64,000 nt of DNA from Stieleria mannarensis (GTDB taxonomy: Bacteria > Planctomycetota > Planctomycetia > Pirellulales > Pirellulaceae). Shown here piece after piece: positions 38,541 to 48,361 of this stretch. The stretch's first letter is position 1. Every line of letters begins with the position of its first letter. The notes below the pieces were generated by a model. The model made no database searches and was not told the DNA's origin. It was given only the letters and a program-made list of their open reading frames with translations. Location of the stretch: the NCBI RefSeq assembly GCF_014154935.1, contig NZ_JACEHH010000004.1:124001-188000 (forward strand). The letters run 5' to 3'. Position numbers and translations under genes: made by a program.

Positions 38541-39674
38541 CTAGGCTTGCCGCAGCGCGGTCACGATCGAAACGCTGGCCGCCTGAACCGCCGGTGCGAT
38601 TCCCGCGGCGACCCCCACGACCAGCGAAACCAGGACGCCGGTGACGGCCAATCCGAGCGACGGTTGGAAGGAGATCGTCGCACCTTCGGCACCGATGGCA
38701 AATCCGCCAGTCCCCAGAACCGCCAGCGCCAGCAGCGTCCCGCCAGAACCGCCCAGGACACACAGCAACGTGCTCTCGGCCAACACCAACCGCAACGCCC
38801 GCATCGGCCGCACGCCGATCGTCTGTAACACCGCGTACTCCTTGATCCGGTCCTGGACACTCATCACCGTGGTGGTGGCGACCAAGGACAAGACGAGAGC
38901 GACACAGGCGTAGCCGAGCCAATGGGCGAGCCCGATCAAGTCGACCAGGTCCGAGAGCGTGTTGGCCTGGAACGCACCCTTGCGCCGCGTCCGCGTCGCG
39001 ACCGAACCGGATCGCAGTTCGGCATCGATTTCCGCGGCGACACGATCCGGATCGGCGTCTTCGGTCAACAGCACCTCGTGTTGCGTGACCAATCCTGCCG
39101 CGTCCAAGCCACGTGTGTATTGCAAGAAGGCCAGACTGGTGTAGATCAGGTTTTCTTCCGCCGGAACCGTCGATTCAAAGATGCCGGTGACTTTCACGGA
39201 AATCTCTCCGATCGAAAACTGGTCCCCCTGTTTCAGCCCCCGCCGGCGGGCGACGTTGCGACCGACGATCGCCGCATCGCGTCGGGATGAAAACGTCTGC
39301 CAATCGCCGCTGGTCAGCTTGATGGGGCGGGTGCGTCGGATTTGATCCGGGTCGGCCCCGTTGAAGACGATGATGTCCAAACTGGCGCGACAGTTGTTCG
39401 TCCAGACCTGGATCGGCATCACCTCCCGCACACCGGGAACGGCTTTGATTTTGCGTGCATAGTCCTCCGGCAGCCGGCTGCTGGTCGGACAGAACCGACT
39501 TTCTTGAAACACGATCAAGCTGCGATCGGCGTCCGCCCCGGTGGTCAATCGGTGCAGACCTTCCTGGACCGACCCGACAAAGCAAAACACAAACATCGCC
39601 ACTGCCGCACCGGTCACGGTCAACAGTGTCCGCGTGCGGTGGCGCCATAGGGTTTTTAAAACGTAGGTAGTCAT
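38541..39674 (-). CDS. FtsX/MacB-type ABC permease (second permease of operon)
   Basis: A 377-aa inner-membrane permease: one helix near the N-terminus (about 18-38, [20 protein letters not shown]), a large periplasmic MacB core (about 50-245), then three helices (about 250-375; [61 protein letters not shown]). The [11 protein letters not shown] coupling segment is typical of FtsX-type transporters, which drive periplasmic work rather than membrane passage. It is the distal gene of the operon, 250 bp downstream of the ATPase, with a repeat-rich gap between. Confidence 0.88.
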   Translation of the reverse strand: MTTYVLKTLWRHRTRTLLTVTGAAVAMFVFCFVGSVQEGLHRLTTGADADRSLIVFQESRFCPTSSRLPEDYARKIKAVPGVREVMPIQVWTNNCRASLDIIVFNGADPDQIRRTRPIKLTSGDWQTFSSRRDAAIVGRNVARRRGLKQGDQFSIGEISVKVTGIFESTVPAEENLIYTSLAFLQYTRGLDAAGLVTQHEVLLTEDADPDRVAAEIDAELRSGSVATRTRRKGAFQANTLSDLVDLIGLAHWLGYACVALVLSLVATTTVMSVQDRIKEYAVLQTIGVRPMRALRLVLAESTLLCVLGGSGGTLLALAVLGTGGFAIGAEGATISFQPSLGLAVTGVLVSLVVGVAAGIAPAVQAASVSIVTALRQA

Positions 39675-39763
39675 GGATACGCGTATTTCAGTTGGGAACG
39701 TTAACAGTTTTAGTTCCTTCGCTTCTCAAGCCCATCCGATCGGCGACTGACCACGGACACCCT

Positions 39764-39789
39764 ATCATTCTGCCCCGGATCATTCTGCC
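39764..39789. repeat. Direct repeat of atcattctgcc, 15-bp period
   Basis: atcattctgcc occurs at 39764-39774 and 39779-39789. It lies in the gap between the operon's ATPase and the second permease, beside the larger palindrome at 39841. Confidence 0.6.
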
Positions 39790-39840
39790 ATCTATCCCTT
39801 GATTCTTGCTGACTTGACAGGCCACCGTGACTCGGTGAAG

Positions 39841-39930
39841 GGGTAGGAAGATTTTGGAGGTAGGAAAATTTGGCCGGATCGAATTGATGGTGTGTCTCGT
39901 CATTTTCTTACCTCCAAAATCTTCTTACCC
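39841..39930. repeat. Long palindromic repeat overlapping the ATPase stop codon
   Basis: The left arm (39841-39869) and right arm (39902-39930) are 29 bases long and pair at 27 positions; the core is gaagattttggaggta. The loop is 32 bases. The stop TAA of the ATPase gene (39925-39927, minus strand) lies within the right arm. Confidence 0.88.
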
Positions 39931-40620
39931 AGCTGCTACAACAGCATCGCGCTGCAAGAACTTTCCGTGATCGAGCACCAATTGCCGAGTCGCGATCGCA
40001 GCGACATCGCTGTCGTGGGTGACCATCAGCAGCGTGATTTCGAGCTCTTTGTTCAGCCGTTGCAGCAGGGTCTGCACTTGCTCGCTGGTTTCCGCGTCCA
40101 GGCTGCCGGTCGGTTCATCGGCGACGACGACTTGGGGGTGGGCCACAATTGCCCGGGCAATGCCGACGCGTTGTTCTTGCCCGCCGGAAAGCTGCCGCGG
40201 ATAGTGGTCGGCACGATCGCTTAACCCGACCGCCTCGAGCGCCAATTCGACGCGTTGCCTGCGCTGGGCCGAGGTCAGTTTCAATAGTAGCGTCGGAAGT
40301 TCAACGTTCTCATACGCCGTCAAAACGGGGATCAGGTTGTGGGTCTGGAAGATGTAGCCCAGATTCGCCGCGCGCCAATCGGCCAACTTGCTTCGCGACA
40401 GTGCGGTCACTTCCGTTCCGCCGACGATGATCGTGCCGTCATCGGGTCGATCGATCCCGCTGACCAGATTCAGCAGCGTGCTCTTTCCGGTCCCACTGGG
40501 TCCCATCAGGGAGACGAACTCACCTCGCGCGATACTTAAATCGACGTGGTCCAGTGGTGTGATCGTTTCGTCGCCTTTGCGAAAGCTTTTACTGACGCCA
40601 CGTAGTTCGACCAATGTCAT
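39925..40620 (-). CDS. LolD/MacB-type ABC ATPase
   Basis: A 231-aa cytoplasmic ATPase for the FtsX-type permeases. Walker [10 protein letters not shown] at 40-48, the signature [14 protein letters not shown], Walker [10 protein letters not shown] and the H-loop MVTHDSDV are intact. The ATG overlaps the stop of the HlyD adaptor gene by 4 bp (ATGA). With two permease genes and only one ATPase gene in the operon, it probably serves a heterodimeric permease pair. Confidence 0.93.
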   Translation of the reverse strand: MTLVELRGVSKSFRKGDETITPLDHVDLSIARGEFVSLMGPSGTGKSTLLNLVSGIDRPDDGTIIVGGTEVTALSRSKLADWRAANLGYIFQTHNLIPVLTAYENVELPTLLLKLTSAQRRQRVELALEAVGLSDRADHYPRQLSGGQEQRVGIARAIVAHPQVVVADEPTGSLDAETSEQVQTLLQRLNKELEITLLMVTHDSDVAAIATRQLVLDHGKFLQRDAVVAAG

Positions 40621-42179
40621 TTTTCGATTCCTAGGGTTTGATCGTCGCCGCTGACTTGAACGGGGCTGCCGTGTTCCAGCCCAGCGGTGTCACTGGCGAT
40701 CAGTTTGTCAGTCAGCTTCACTCCGGACGTGATCTCGACCAGTCCATCTCCGCTTGATCCGCCGAGGTCCACCGAGCGTCGCTGCGCGATTTCGTCAGCG
40801 TCGACGACCCACACAGACGCCCCCGATTGATCGGACTGAACAAGTTCGCGGGGGACAAACAGGCGTTGGGTTTCCGTCGATTCGCTGCTCGGATTCGCAA
40901 CCGCCGGCGCCAAGAAGGTCGCCGTGACCAGCATTTCGGGACTGACCGTTGGCGGCGGCTGAATCAATTCGACCTTCACCTCCAGCGTGTTCTTTTGGAT
41001 GTTCGCCGAACTGGTCGTCTGCAGCACGCGGCCCTCGATGACGTCCGCCGACGACGCCGTTTCGATCTGAACCGGTTGGCCCCGCGTGACCATCGGGACA
41101 TCTTCCAAACGGACGTCGGCCCGCACTTGCAAGCGTTCGGGATCGTACATTTCGATCACTGTGCTGGAGCGATGGCCGGCATTTGAATCCAGTCCCATCA
41201 CACGACTCCCCGGCGCCGCGACCAGACGCAGCACACGCCCATCCATCGGAGCGCGAATGACGGTTCGGCGGAGTGTCAGTTCCGCCTGCCGCACTTGCAA
41301 CTCGGCTTCACCACGCAACGCTTCTGCCGATTGAACCTTCGCTTCAGCCTCTTCCAGTTGGCGTGTTTCCTCGACCAGCAGTTCCAATTGTCGCTTTAGC
41401 GCGGTGGCCTTTTCACCGAGCGCATCGGATTCACGTTGCAGGTTGGGCCTGCGTTCGCGGAGTTCTTTGAGGTTCGCCACTGACACTGCATAATCGCTTT
41501 CGGCGCGGTCGATGATGCGGCCGGAGATGGCGCCCTTGGCCGATCGTTTCCCTTCCATGCTGCTGCGTGCGTAGTCCACGTTCGCCTGGGCAGCCTGGAT
41601 CAGAAACGGCAGCTTGGCCAGTTCCGTCTGCGCCTTGGCCAGCATGCTTTGTGCATCGGCCAACTGGACTTGCAGGTGCACCGGGTTTTCCAGACGGATT
41701 CTGGCGGCGTCGCGTTCGGCGATCGCCCGCTTGAGTTCTCCCTCTCGAATCGCCAGCTGATTTTTTGCCCGTTGGACATCTAGTTCGGCGTCGATCGAGA
41801 TCAGTTTGGCGATCGCCTCTTCTTTCTGGACGTACTGTCCCGCGACGACCAGCAATTCTTCGATCACCCCCGGCGCGAGCGCGGCCACACTGATTGCCGT
41901 GGGCCGCGGTTCGATCCAACCGGGGGCCTGGAACAGTGTCGTTCCGGCTTGCTGCACCTCCGCCCGCTTGACGACCACCGGCACCACCGTCACCGAGGGG
42001 CGCGGCAGCAACTGTCGTCCCGTCGCGGCAACCAACAGGGCGATGAAGCCACACAGGATGCCGATCGGCAGCACGTACCGCGTCAACCAGCGCTTGCGGC
42101 GCGGTTGGGTCGGCGTCGCGTCTTCACGAGGCGATCGGTCGAGTGCCAGTTGGCTCAGATCGAGCGGAGTGTTCGCCAT
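40617..42179 (-). CDS. HlyD/MacA-type periplasmic adaptor
   Basis: A 520-aa membrane-fusion protein: cytoplasmic tail, one membrane helix (about 33-55, [20 protein letters not shown]), a biotinyl-lipoyl half ([20 protein letters not shown]), a long helical hairpin (about 115-310) and a beta-barrel C-terminal region ([20 protein letters not shown]). It links inner-membrane permeases to envelope or outer-membrane partners. No TolC-like gene is present. The gene begins 2 bp after the stop of the upstream lipoprotein gene. Confidence 0.9.
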   Translation of the reverse strand: MANTPLDLSQLALDRSPREDATPTQPRRKRWLTRYVLPIGILCGFIALLVAATGRQLLPRPSVTVVPVVVKRAEVQQAGTTLFQAPGWIEPRPTAISVAALAPGVIEELLVVAGQYVQKEEAIAKLISIDAELDVQRAKNQLAIREGELKRAIAERDAARIRLENPVHLQVQLADAQSMLAKAQTELAKLPFLIQAAQANVDYARSSMEGKRSAKGAISGRIIDRAESDYAVSVANLKELRERRPNLQRESDALGEKATALKRQLELLVEETRQLEEAEAKVQSAEALRGEAELQVRQAELTLRRTVIRAPMDGRVLRLVAAPGSRVMGLDSNAGHRSSTVIEMYDPERLQVRADVRLEDVPMVTRGQPVQIETASSADVIEGRVLQTTSSANIQKNTLEVKVELIQPPPTVSPEMLVTATFLAPAVANPSSESTETQRLFVPRELVQSDQSGASVWVVDADEIAQRRSVDLGGSSGDGLVEITSGVKLTDKLIASDTAGLEHGSPVQVSGDDQTLGIEK

Positions 42180-42181
42180 GA

Positions 42182-42715
42182 TTACTTGCCCGGACGTACA
42201 AAGACTTGGTTGGCCGCGACCGTCAGATTGCCTTGGTCGTCACGTTTGGCTTTGCCGCTGACGACGACGGTGGACAGTTCTTTGACGCCGAGAATCTCCC
42301 GGGCATCTTGGCCGACGGGGTTGCCGGATTCGTCAACAACTTTCACCGTCGCGATGTTGTCCTTGACCGCATCGGTTTCGCAGCAGTAATCCCACGGCGT
42401 CGGACAGCCTTCATCGGCTGCGCAGTGGGGTACTTTGGGGTCAACGATGGTGAACGCTGCCAGGCCATCGACGAACGGTTCGCTCGATCCGCCGATCAAG
42501 CCGACCAGGGTGACTTCTTGGCCGTCTTCGGTTGATTCACGTGCTTCGCCCACCGGTAACGCCCCTGCGGGCTCACTTTCGGCCAGATAGGCTGACGTTT
42601 CTGCACTCGAGTCGGCCGCGTTTGGGCCGGTCTGTGATGCGACGTCCGATTGACTGCCGCAACCGGTCGCGATCAAGAACAATGCCGCCAAACCGAAACT
42701 AAAAAACATCTTCAT
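42182..42715 (-). CDS. Lipoprotein of unknown function in the export operon
   Basis: A 177-aa protein with lipobox IATGC (Cys 19), an acidic linker (about 25-65), then a compact domain with four cysteines in [19 protein letters not shown], possibly metal- or disulfide-binding, and a beta-rich end ([20 protein letters not shown]), suggesting an OB-like fold. AAGGAG lies 7 bp before the ATG. Located between a permease and the HlyD adaptor, it may be the periplasmic substrate-binding or regulatory component. Confidence 0.75.
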   Translation of the reverse strand: MKMFFSFGLAALFLIATGCGSQSDVASQTGPNAADSSAETSAYLAESEPAGALPVGEARESTEDGQEVTLVGLIGGSSEPFVDGLAAFTIVDPKVPHCAADEGCPTPWDYCCETDAVKDNIATVKVVDESGNPVGQDAREILGVKELSTVVVSGKAKRDDQGNLTVAANQVFVRPGK

Positions 42716-42736
42716 TCTAAAACTCCTTGTTAAATC

Positions 42737-43891
42737 TCAAACTGCTTTCAAACTGGTTGCGACTTGCGATCGCAACGCTTTCAGCGCCGGGGGCAACGCG
42801 CCCAAGACGCCCAATGACAAACCGACGCCGCATCCGATCAGGATGGCGACGCCGTCGATGCGCAACGTGAACGCGCCCATCGTGAAACGCACCGCCATCC
42901 CGTTCAGCACCGTCAATGCGATCACGCCGGACAGCAACGATCCGGCCGCGGCCAACAGGACCGCCTCCTGAATCAAACTGACCAGGATCGCACGGCGACG
43001 AAATCCGATCGCCTGCAACGTCGCGATCTCGCGGACTCGTCCGGCCACGGCGCCGTACATCATGTTCAATCCCGCAAACACTCCGGCACCGGACACCAAA
43101 ACGACAACGAACCACGCCAACAACCGCACGGGTTTGTAGTGTTGTTGCAAGGCCGCGTAGTAATCGGTTTCGCGATTGGCGCGGAGCTCCAGGTCGGTGC
43201 GTTCCTTGCAAAACAGTGCGACCTCGGCGGGCGAGTTGCCTGGGGAGAGCAGCATCGCCGCCAGCGACAAATCCTGTCGTTTGGTGGCCGTCTGCAAATC
43301 ACCGAGGTTGCACCAAATTTCTGATTCATAGGCCGCGCCGCCGGCGGCAAAGCGGCCGCTAATCGTCCACGACCGGCCTTCCATTTCAATCGTCTTTCCG
43401 GTCACCATCGCCGCGTCCGAGCTGCCCAGTTTTGCCGCCGCCAACCGACCGACCATCACTTCGCCCGCGCCGGGCCAATCGCCGTCGGTCAACTTGACCG
43501 ACCGGCGAACCAGCGGCGCGGCCGGCGTGACGCCGCGAACCAAACCTAATCCCTCACCGGACGCGCCGGTCTTTACACGCGTGCCGAGATACAGCTCCGG
43601 CGAGACGTGTGTCACGCCGAACCGTTTCACCGTGCCGTCCAGGCTGGCGGCGAGCAACGCGGGTGCGTTGGCGGCGATTGACGAGTTCTCGATGTTCTCC
43701 TCGGAATTCACCGAATAGATCAAGACGACGTTCGGATCACCGCTGACGGACAACGATTGTTCCAATCCGCGGATGAACCCGACGACGACGAACACCAGCA
43801 TCACGACCGTCGCCAGCGCGACGAGCGTCAATGCCGTGCGCACCGGCCGCCGGGCCAGATTGCGAACACCGTATTCCCAGGGAAGCAACAT
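42737..43891 (-). CDS. FtsX/MacB-type ABC permease (first permease of operon)
   Basis: A 384-aa permease with the same layout as the distal one: helix at about 18-42 ([20 protein letters not shown]), a periplasmic core (about 45-255), three C-terminal helices (for example [25 protein letters not shown]-type helices near the end) and the coupling segment [16 protein letters not shown]. Distant paralogy to the distal permease is plausible. AAAGAGATC upstream of the ATG acts as ribosome-binding site. Confidence 0.9.
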   Translation of the reverse strand: MLLPWEYGVRNLARRPVRTALTLVALATVVMLVFVVVGFIRGLEQSLSVSGDPNVVLIYSVNSEENIENSSIAANAPALLAASLDGTVKRFGVTHVSPELYLGTRVKTGASGEGLGLVRGVTPAAPLVRRSVKLTDGDWPGAGEVMVGRLAAAKLGSSDAAMVTGKTIEMEGRSWTISGRFAAGGAAYESEIWCNLGDLQTATKRQDLSLAAMLLSPGNSPAEVALFCKERTDLELRANRETDYYAALQQHYKPVRLLAWFVVVLVSGAGVFAGLNMMYGAVAGRVREIATLQAIGFRRRAILVSLIQEAVLLAAAGSLLSGVIALTVLNGMAVRFTMGAFTLRIDGVAILIGCGVGLSLGVLGALPPALKALRSQVATSLKAV

Positions 43892-43924
43892 CAGTCTTGA
43901 TCTCTTTCGCGATCCAACGGGGCG

Positions 43925-44272
43925 TTAACGCTTCGGCTTGTCCGTGAACGTGCCTTCCGGAGTGACCATCTTTTTCGGAGTCTTACCGATCTCGGCCATG
44001 ATCTCCCACATCGTTTTCGGACTCAGCCGCACATCCGGCTTGGGGATCAGCGTCACCGACTTTTTCTCGATGCTGCACTCGACCTTGGCAACCTCGCCAA
44101 CGCTGTCAAAACGTTTCGTGATCTTCTTCACACATCCGCCACACATTTCGCCGACCGTGACGACGACATTCGATTTTTTCGCCTCGGCAGCCGGGGCGCT
44201 CGTGGGGCTCAGCAGTGCGGCGAGCACAACCACGCTCGCAACCACAGCGGTTTTCGGGAACCAATTCAACAT
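43925..44272 (-). CDS. Exported HMA-domain (metal-binding) protein
   Basis: A 115-aa protein with signal peptide (VVASVVVLAALLSPTSAPAA) and an HMA fold. Its metal loop is GEMCGGCVKK: Met 43, Cys 44 and Cys 47 form a CxxC, though the usual GMTCxxC spacing of Met is shortened by one residue. HMA domains carry Cu(I) or other soft metals. AAAGGAG sits 7-8 bp before the ATG, so this start is preferred over longer upstream frames. It is 33 bp upstream of the first permease and its periplasmic location points to delivery of metal to or from the exporter. Confidence 0.82.
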   Translation of the reverse strand: MLNWFPKTAVVASVVVLAALLSPTSAPAAEAKKSNVVVTVGEMCGGCVKKITKRFDSVGEVAKVECSIEKKSVTLIPKPDVRLSPKTMWEIMAEIGKTPKKMVTPEGTFTDKPKR

Positions 44273-44457
44273 GCCAAAACTCCTTTGGGTCAGGCACACG
44301 CAACAGGAAAGTCCGCGCGCGACCATCGCGCGCAGCACCAAACAACGACACCCCATCAACGACAGACCGATCGCGAGAGGAGGATCACAGCAAAAAACGA
44401 AACGACAGGCAGGCAATCGTCAGAACGCGACGGGGACGTTTCGTTGAAGCGGCTGGA

Positions 44458-44871
44458 TCAAATCAGCCAAGACTGGTGCGCGACGCGCACATCGCGACCA
44501 CAGAGAAGTTGCCGATCCAGGCAATACGGATGCCCGTGAACAATGGCATTTTTCCCGACAACGCGAGCGGCCGTCGGTTCAATGGGGATTTCCCAGCTGA
44601 CGATCCATTCCGCCCCGGGCAGTTCAACTTCCGCCTGAATGATGGCCCCTTCACAGAGACAGCTTTGGCAACTGCAATCATCACCACAGGGGGCAGGCAG
44701 TTCCGAGAGGGGCAGCTCCGAGAGGGGGGCCGCATCGCCGTGCGAACAGCAGGAACAAGTCTCCACCGCGCGGTCCTCGCCCACCGTCGCCGTCGACTCA
44801 CACGACAGGCAACGCACTGGACACGCCAACAAGTTGACGATCAACAGCAGGGCAAACAGGGGCGATTTCAT
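44458..44871 (-). CDS. Cys-rich lipoprotein of unknown function
   Basis: A 137-aa protein with lipobox LLAC (Cys 17) and many clustered cysteines: CPVRCLSCES, CSCCSHGD and CGDDCSCQSCLCEG. The clusters look like metal-thiolate sites, supporting a metal role. The ATG 44871 gives a clean lipoprotein signal; upstream frame does not. It is 186 bp upstream of the HMA protein and may share its promoter or be the operon's first gene. Upstream, 44872-45312 (441 bp) is a divergent intergenic region in which I see only a short palindrome near 45137. Confidence 0.6.
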   Translation of the reverse strand: MKSPLFALLLIVNLLACPVRCLSCESTATVGEDRAVETCSCCSHGDAAPLSELPLSELPAPCGDDCSCQSCLCEGAIIQAEVELPGAEWIVSWEIPIEPTAARVVGKNAIVHGHPYCLDRQLLCGRDVRVAHQSWLI

Positions 44872-45312
44872 ACGTCTGATTCTAGCTCTCGATCCACTTC
44901 CCGGCAAGCTCGAGGCAATAGCCCACAGATCGGCAAACACGCGAAAACAGCCTCACTCGGCAAATCGAAGTGTCTGTTTCGAATCACCTGTTTGCTGCGC
45001 CATGGGCGACAGGTCGACATTCTCGTCCGCAGTGAACCGCGACATCCGTCACATTCCAAAGAACAGCGACAAACGCTACGGGGTGTTCTGGGTGGGGGGC
45101 TAAACCGCCCTCAGGAGTTTTGCATTGTTGCGTAACCATCCTACGGTTGGTGCGTTCCACTTCGTTGCGGTAGCCACACTTGCTACGAGTGGCAATCGAT
45201 GTCTGAGAGAGGCCGGTCAATGCGATACCGTCGTCTGGCCAGGGCTACAACAACCGATTCGGACTGCAATCTCCATTACCCGCTCATGGCTGAATACCTT
45301 AGAGAGACCCCG

Positions 45313-45948
45313 ATGAACACGATGCGAAGCTCGGCATACTTCATGGTTCTAGCAGGCCTGTTCTCAATAGCAACATCGCCGGTAAACGCGGTGGGATTTG
45401 GCCATTTTCACCCGTACTATGATCAGCATTTCAACCCGGACTCGACTCGGAGGACCACTCTTGTTTATCCATCCCATGCATGGGTTTCTGAAACGGCAAG
45501 TGGTCACTGTTCCCCGGTCGGTTCTCACAGCGGCGGCTGCCCTCCCGTCGACAACGCGCTGCTAAGATTACATGTTCGCGACGACGTTCAGGTAGAGATC
45601 AATGGGTATCAGACTAAACCGCAGACGCTCGCCGGAATCCATCGCAATAGCCGATTCTATAGTTTGACGGGGCTTCGTCCCGACCGCATCCTGCCGTGTG
45701 ACATCGTGGTGATCAAAACCGATATGCACGGCAATCAACGCCATTACCACCACGCCTTCGGCGCCCGAGCTGGACAGGTGTACGATATCCGATTTCCCCA
45801 GGACTTCAGATTTCACCAAACGGTTTTCGCGCCTGTCTACAGTGAAGCCCCCACCGCCCCGATCGTTCCAGTTGACGAGGTGTTGCCGGAATCGGTGATT
45901 CAGTCTCCACAGAGCGCACTTGCCCCGCCTCAGCGGCCCGCTGAATGA
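45313..45948 (+). CDS. Secreted TIGR03000-like protein
   Basis: A 211-aa protein with signal peptide (FMVLAGLFSIATSPVNA). The central part (about 90-185), with LLRLHVRDDVQVEINGYQTK, a Gly-Ile-x-R turn and a RxxxSLTGLRPDRILPCDIV-like run, resembles the roughly 75-aa TIGR03000 domain of planctomycetes. It is His-rich (HFHPYYDQHF, RHYHHAFG). ATG 45313 is preferred to the longer frame because it starts directly at the signal peptide. Function unknown. Confidence 0.6.
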   Translation: MNTMRSSAYFMVLAGLFSIATSPVNAVGFGHFHPYYDQHFNPDSTRRTTLVYPSHAWVSETASGHCSPVGSHSGGCPPVDNALLRLHVRDDVQVEINGYQTKPQTLAGIHRNSRFYSLTGLRPDRILPCDIVVIKTDMHGNQRHYHHAFGARAGQVYDIRFPQDFRFHQTVFAPVYSEAPTAPIVPVDEVLPESVIQSPQSALAPPQRPAE

Positions 45949-46081
45949 TATCCCAGGTGACGTGCTGCTGAGTTCCATGGGATAAACCGCGAATCGAATT
46001 GCTTGACTGCCCGCCGGGGTCGCCGTAGCCTAGGCCTTCGATCAAGTTTCAGACCAATTCGGAACGAGGGGGAGACGAGAC

Positions 46082-46531
46082 GTGGCGACATCGTTTTGGA
46101 CAGGCAAGAATCTTTCATTAAGCTTGGGGATCACGCTTTGTTTCGGAACTTGGCTCTGGAGTAAGAGTGCTGCCGCGACAGGCCTGCCGTGTCACCCCCC
46201 CGCTCCGCCTAGCTGCGTGAACGAACAAACGGCGGTTCCGTTGACCCGCGACACCGTAATTGTGCGTGTGACGTCGCAACTCGGCGGTCGCGCTGTGTTC
46301 AACCGGCACCAGACTAGCCCCATCATCCCGCCAGGAGCGACCAGAGACTACGCACTACCCGGGCTCACGCCGGGGAAGACAACCAAGCTCTACGTCGCAC
46401 TGGCTAGTGACGACCAATCGACACTGGTTGAAATTACACTCGAAGTTAAAGGGGGGCAGATCTATCCGGTCGCATTCACAGCGGTGGAAGCAGTGGCACA
46501 CGAAGGAGAAACGGAACTGCCCAGTCCATAG
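46082..46531 (+). CDS. Small secreted protein, TIGR03000-like
   Basis: A 149-aa protein starting at GTG with a GGGGGAG 7 bp upstream. The signal sequence (LSLSLGITLCFGTWLW) is followed by a beta-rich domain (VIVRVTSQLGGRAVFNRHQT, LTPGKTTKLYVALASDD, VEITLEVKGGQIYPVAF) like that of the preceding gene but more divergent. It lies 133 bp downstream on the same strand. Confidence 0.6.
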   Translation: MATSFWTGKNLSLSLGITLCFGTWLWSKSAAATGLPCHPPAPPSCVNEQTAVPLTRDTVIVRVTSQLGGRAVFNRHQTSPIIPPGATRDYALPGLTPGKTTKLYVALASDDQSTLVEITLEVKGGQIYPVAFTAVEAVAHEGETELPSP

Positions 46532-46581
46532 CGTTGGACATAGACGCGGATCCGCGCGCTCGGTAAGCCACCCAACGACTG

Positions 46582-47409
46582 TTAGCGCCTACGACGCCGG
46601 GACACCACTCCCAGCGTACAAATTGCCCAGAGGGCCATCGACGATGGTTCAGGGACCGTCGCCGTCTGGACCTGGACTCCGATTTCAAATTCTCTCACTG
46701 CGATAAAGCCTTGTTCATCGCGACCACCGGGGATATCGGACCTTCCTCCCCCGTATCCGACCAAGCGGATTCCATCGATTCCATTCTGAGTGGAGAAGTT
46801 GAACGTGACCGGCGGCGGCTGGCTACTGTTTTCCGCAAGAACAACGGGTTGAATCACACTCACATAGTTGTCGCTGGCACTGATCGACGTCCAGGTTGAA
46901 CCGCCATCAATCGTGATCTGCACCGTCGGGGCAGCGACGTCTGCGGCGTCCGCCTGATTTGCCGACAGCGAATTGGGTGGAAAGCTGTTGAGGGAATTCA
47001 GGTCTCCCACGGCTGTCCCAAACCATCCCCCATCGAAGAACAGCGCGTGGTGCAGCCGGATCGAAGTGATGCTGTTCTGAGGCGTGTTCCAGAGGACTCC
47101 CACGAAATCGAGTGGAGCGGTGTTGTTTCCCGTGGCCGGGGCGATTTCGGTTCCGCTGTAGGTGTTGCCGTAGGTAGCAAGATCTCCGTCAATGATGTTG
47201 CTGACGTTAAAACGATCGAGAGGGATGTCGGGGTGCACGTACTGCGTTCCTGCCAGCGACGGATCGTCCACCGCGATATACCCCATCAGTGGCGAAGCCC
47301 CCGTGGGCGATTGGTAAATCACACCGGCAGGAAGCGTGCTCGTTCCAAGGGTCAACAACATGGCCCAGAGCATGATAAACAGTTGAATCGCTCTCATCGC
47401 ATCACTCAT
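46582..47409 (-). CDS. PEP-CTERM-anchored secreted protein
   Basis: A 275-aa protein with a signal peptide (IQLFIMLWAMLLTLGTSTLP) and a C-terminal sorting signal: VPEPSSMALWAICTLGV followed by RRRRR, matching PEP-CTERM (cleaved by exosortase). The middle is a discoidin-like beta-rich carbohydrate-type region (FNVSNIIDGDLATYGNTYSG, SITSIRLHHALFFDGG). AAAGG lies 6-7 bp before the ATG at 47409. No exosortase gene is in this window. The 255 bp upstream contain no gene I can support. Confidence 0.85.
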   Translation of the reverse strand: MSDAMRAIQLFIMLWAMLLTLGTSTLPAGVIYQSPTGASPLMGYIAVDDPSLAGTQYVHPDIPLDRFNVSNIIDGDLATYGNTYSGTEIAPATGNNTAPLDFVGVLWNTPQNSITSIRLHHALFFDGGWFGTAVGDLNSLNSFPPNSLSANQADAADVAAPTVQITIDGGSTWTSISASDNYVSVIQPVVLAENSSQPPPVTFNFSTQNGIDGIRLVGYGGGRSDIPGGRDEQGFIAVREFEIGVQVQTATVPEPSSMALWAICTLGVVSRRRRR

Positions 47410-47664
47410 CACTAGCCTTTGGTGAACAAACCACTCCAAAGGAGCTATTGAAATTAGCCGAAAAATGCGACGCAACCCAAAACCTGAAAAACATGACAAG
47501 AACCATCGATCCAGCGACACCTCGCGCGATGGGGTTTCAGGCCATCCTCCGACGATCTTCGTCCGTGACAATGGCCGTCTGAAAAACCGTCAAACCACGG
47601 ACGGCGCTGCCCAAGATGAAGTGCATGGTGATGCGAACGCCGCTGGCGACCGACGCCAAGAATG

Positions 47665-48225
47665 TCATGCGTTCAGCGAGGGGCAGATCTTTCCGAGAAG
47701 CCGCTTCTTCACGACATCGAACTCGTCGTCGGTCAGGACACCCATCTCGCGAAGTTTTTGAAACTTCATGATTTCGTCGGCGATCCCGATCATCGAGTCC
47801 GCAACCACGACGTTGGTGGCGTTCGGCGTCGGTGTTACCGTTTCAGGGCCGTCCACCCTGACAATAGCGGCCGGTGTGGGCTCCGTTGAATGCCGACATT
47901 CGATGCCGTCCGCGGAAGGATCCGCGTCGATCTCGGGTATTTTCAGCCAGATTCCACGACGCCCTGGGGGAGGCATGCGACGAATCGCAGCGCGTTTTGG
48001 TGGATTGTCGAGCAGTTTTTTATAACCCACAAGAAGGTCGCTGACGGCGCGTTCGACACAATCCTCGTTGTCAGTCTCGCTGCTCAGCGCATCAAACACG
48101 AATCCCGTCAATTGGCTCTTGGTCAATCCGACATTATTGGATGCCGGTTCGGAATCGAAGGCACAGCCTTTCTTCTCCAATTCGTCCTTCATCACTTGGA
48201 TGACGCGTTCACCGGTGACAGCCAT
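47665..48225 (-). CDS. SHOCT-domain protein of unknown function
   Basis: A 186-aa soluble protein with a helical N-terminus (MAVTGERVIQVMKDELEKKG), a central region with KKLLDNPPKRAAIRRMPPP, and a C-terminal SHOCT motif: EIMKFQKLREMGVLTDDEFD followed by VKKRLLGK. SHOCT domains mediate self-association. No enzymatic motif is visible. The ATG at 48225 is chosen over an upstream frame that looks non-coding; AAGAG is close to it. It lies 136 bp downstream of the secretin-like gene's stop on the same strand orientation, with unclear connection. Confidence 0.6.
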   Translation of the reverse strand: MAVTGERVIQVMKDELEKKGCAFDSEPASNNVGLTKSQLTGFVFDALSSETDNEDCVERAVSDLLVGYKKLLDNPPKRAAIRRMPPPGRRGIWLKIPEIDADPSADGIECRHSTEPTPAAIVRVDGPETVTPTPNATNVVVADSMIGIADEIMKFQKLREMGVLTDDEFDVVKKRLLGKICPSLNA

Positions 48226-48361
48226 CTCTCTTGCCTCGTTAGTCGTGACGTTGCTGCTGATCAAACCTGATCGCCGATCCCTCCAAAGAAGTGTAAGCAC
48301 CCAGTCCCCGTGTTCAAGCAATGGTTCGGAGAAACATCAAATCGATATCGGGCTTGGGTCT

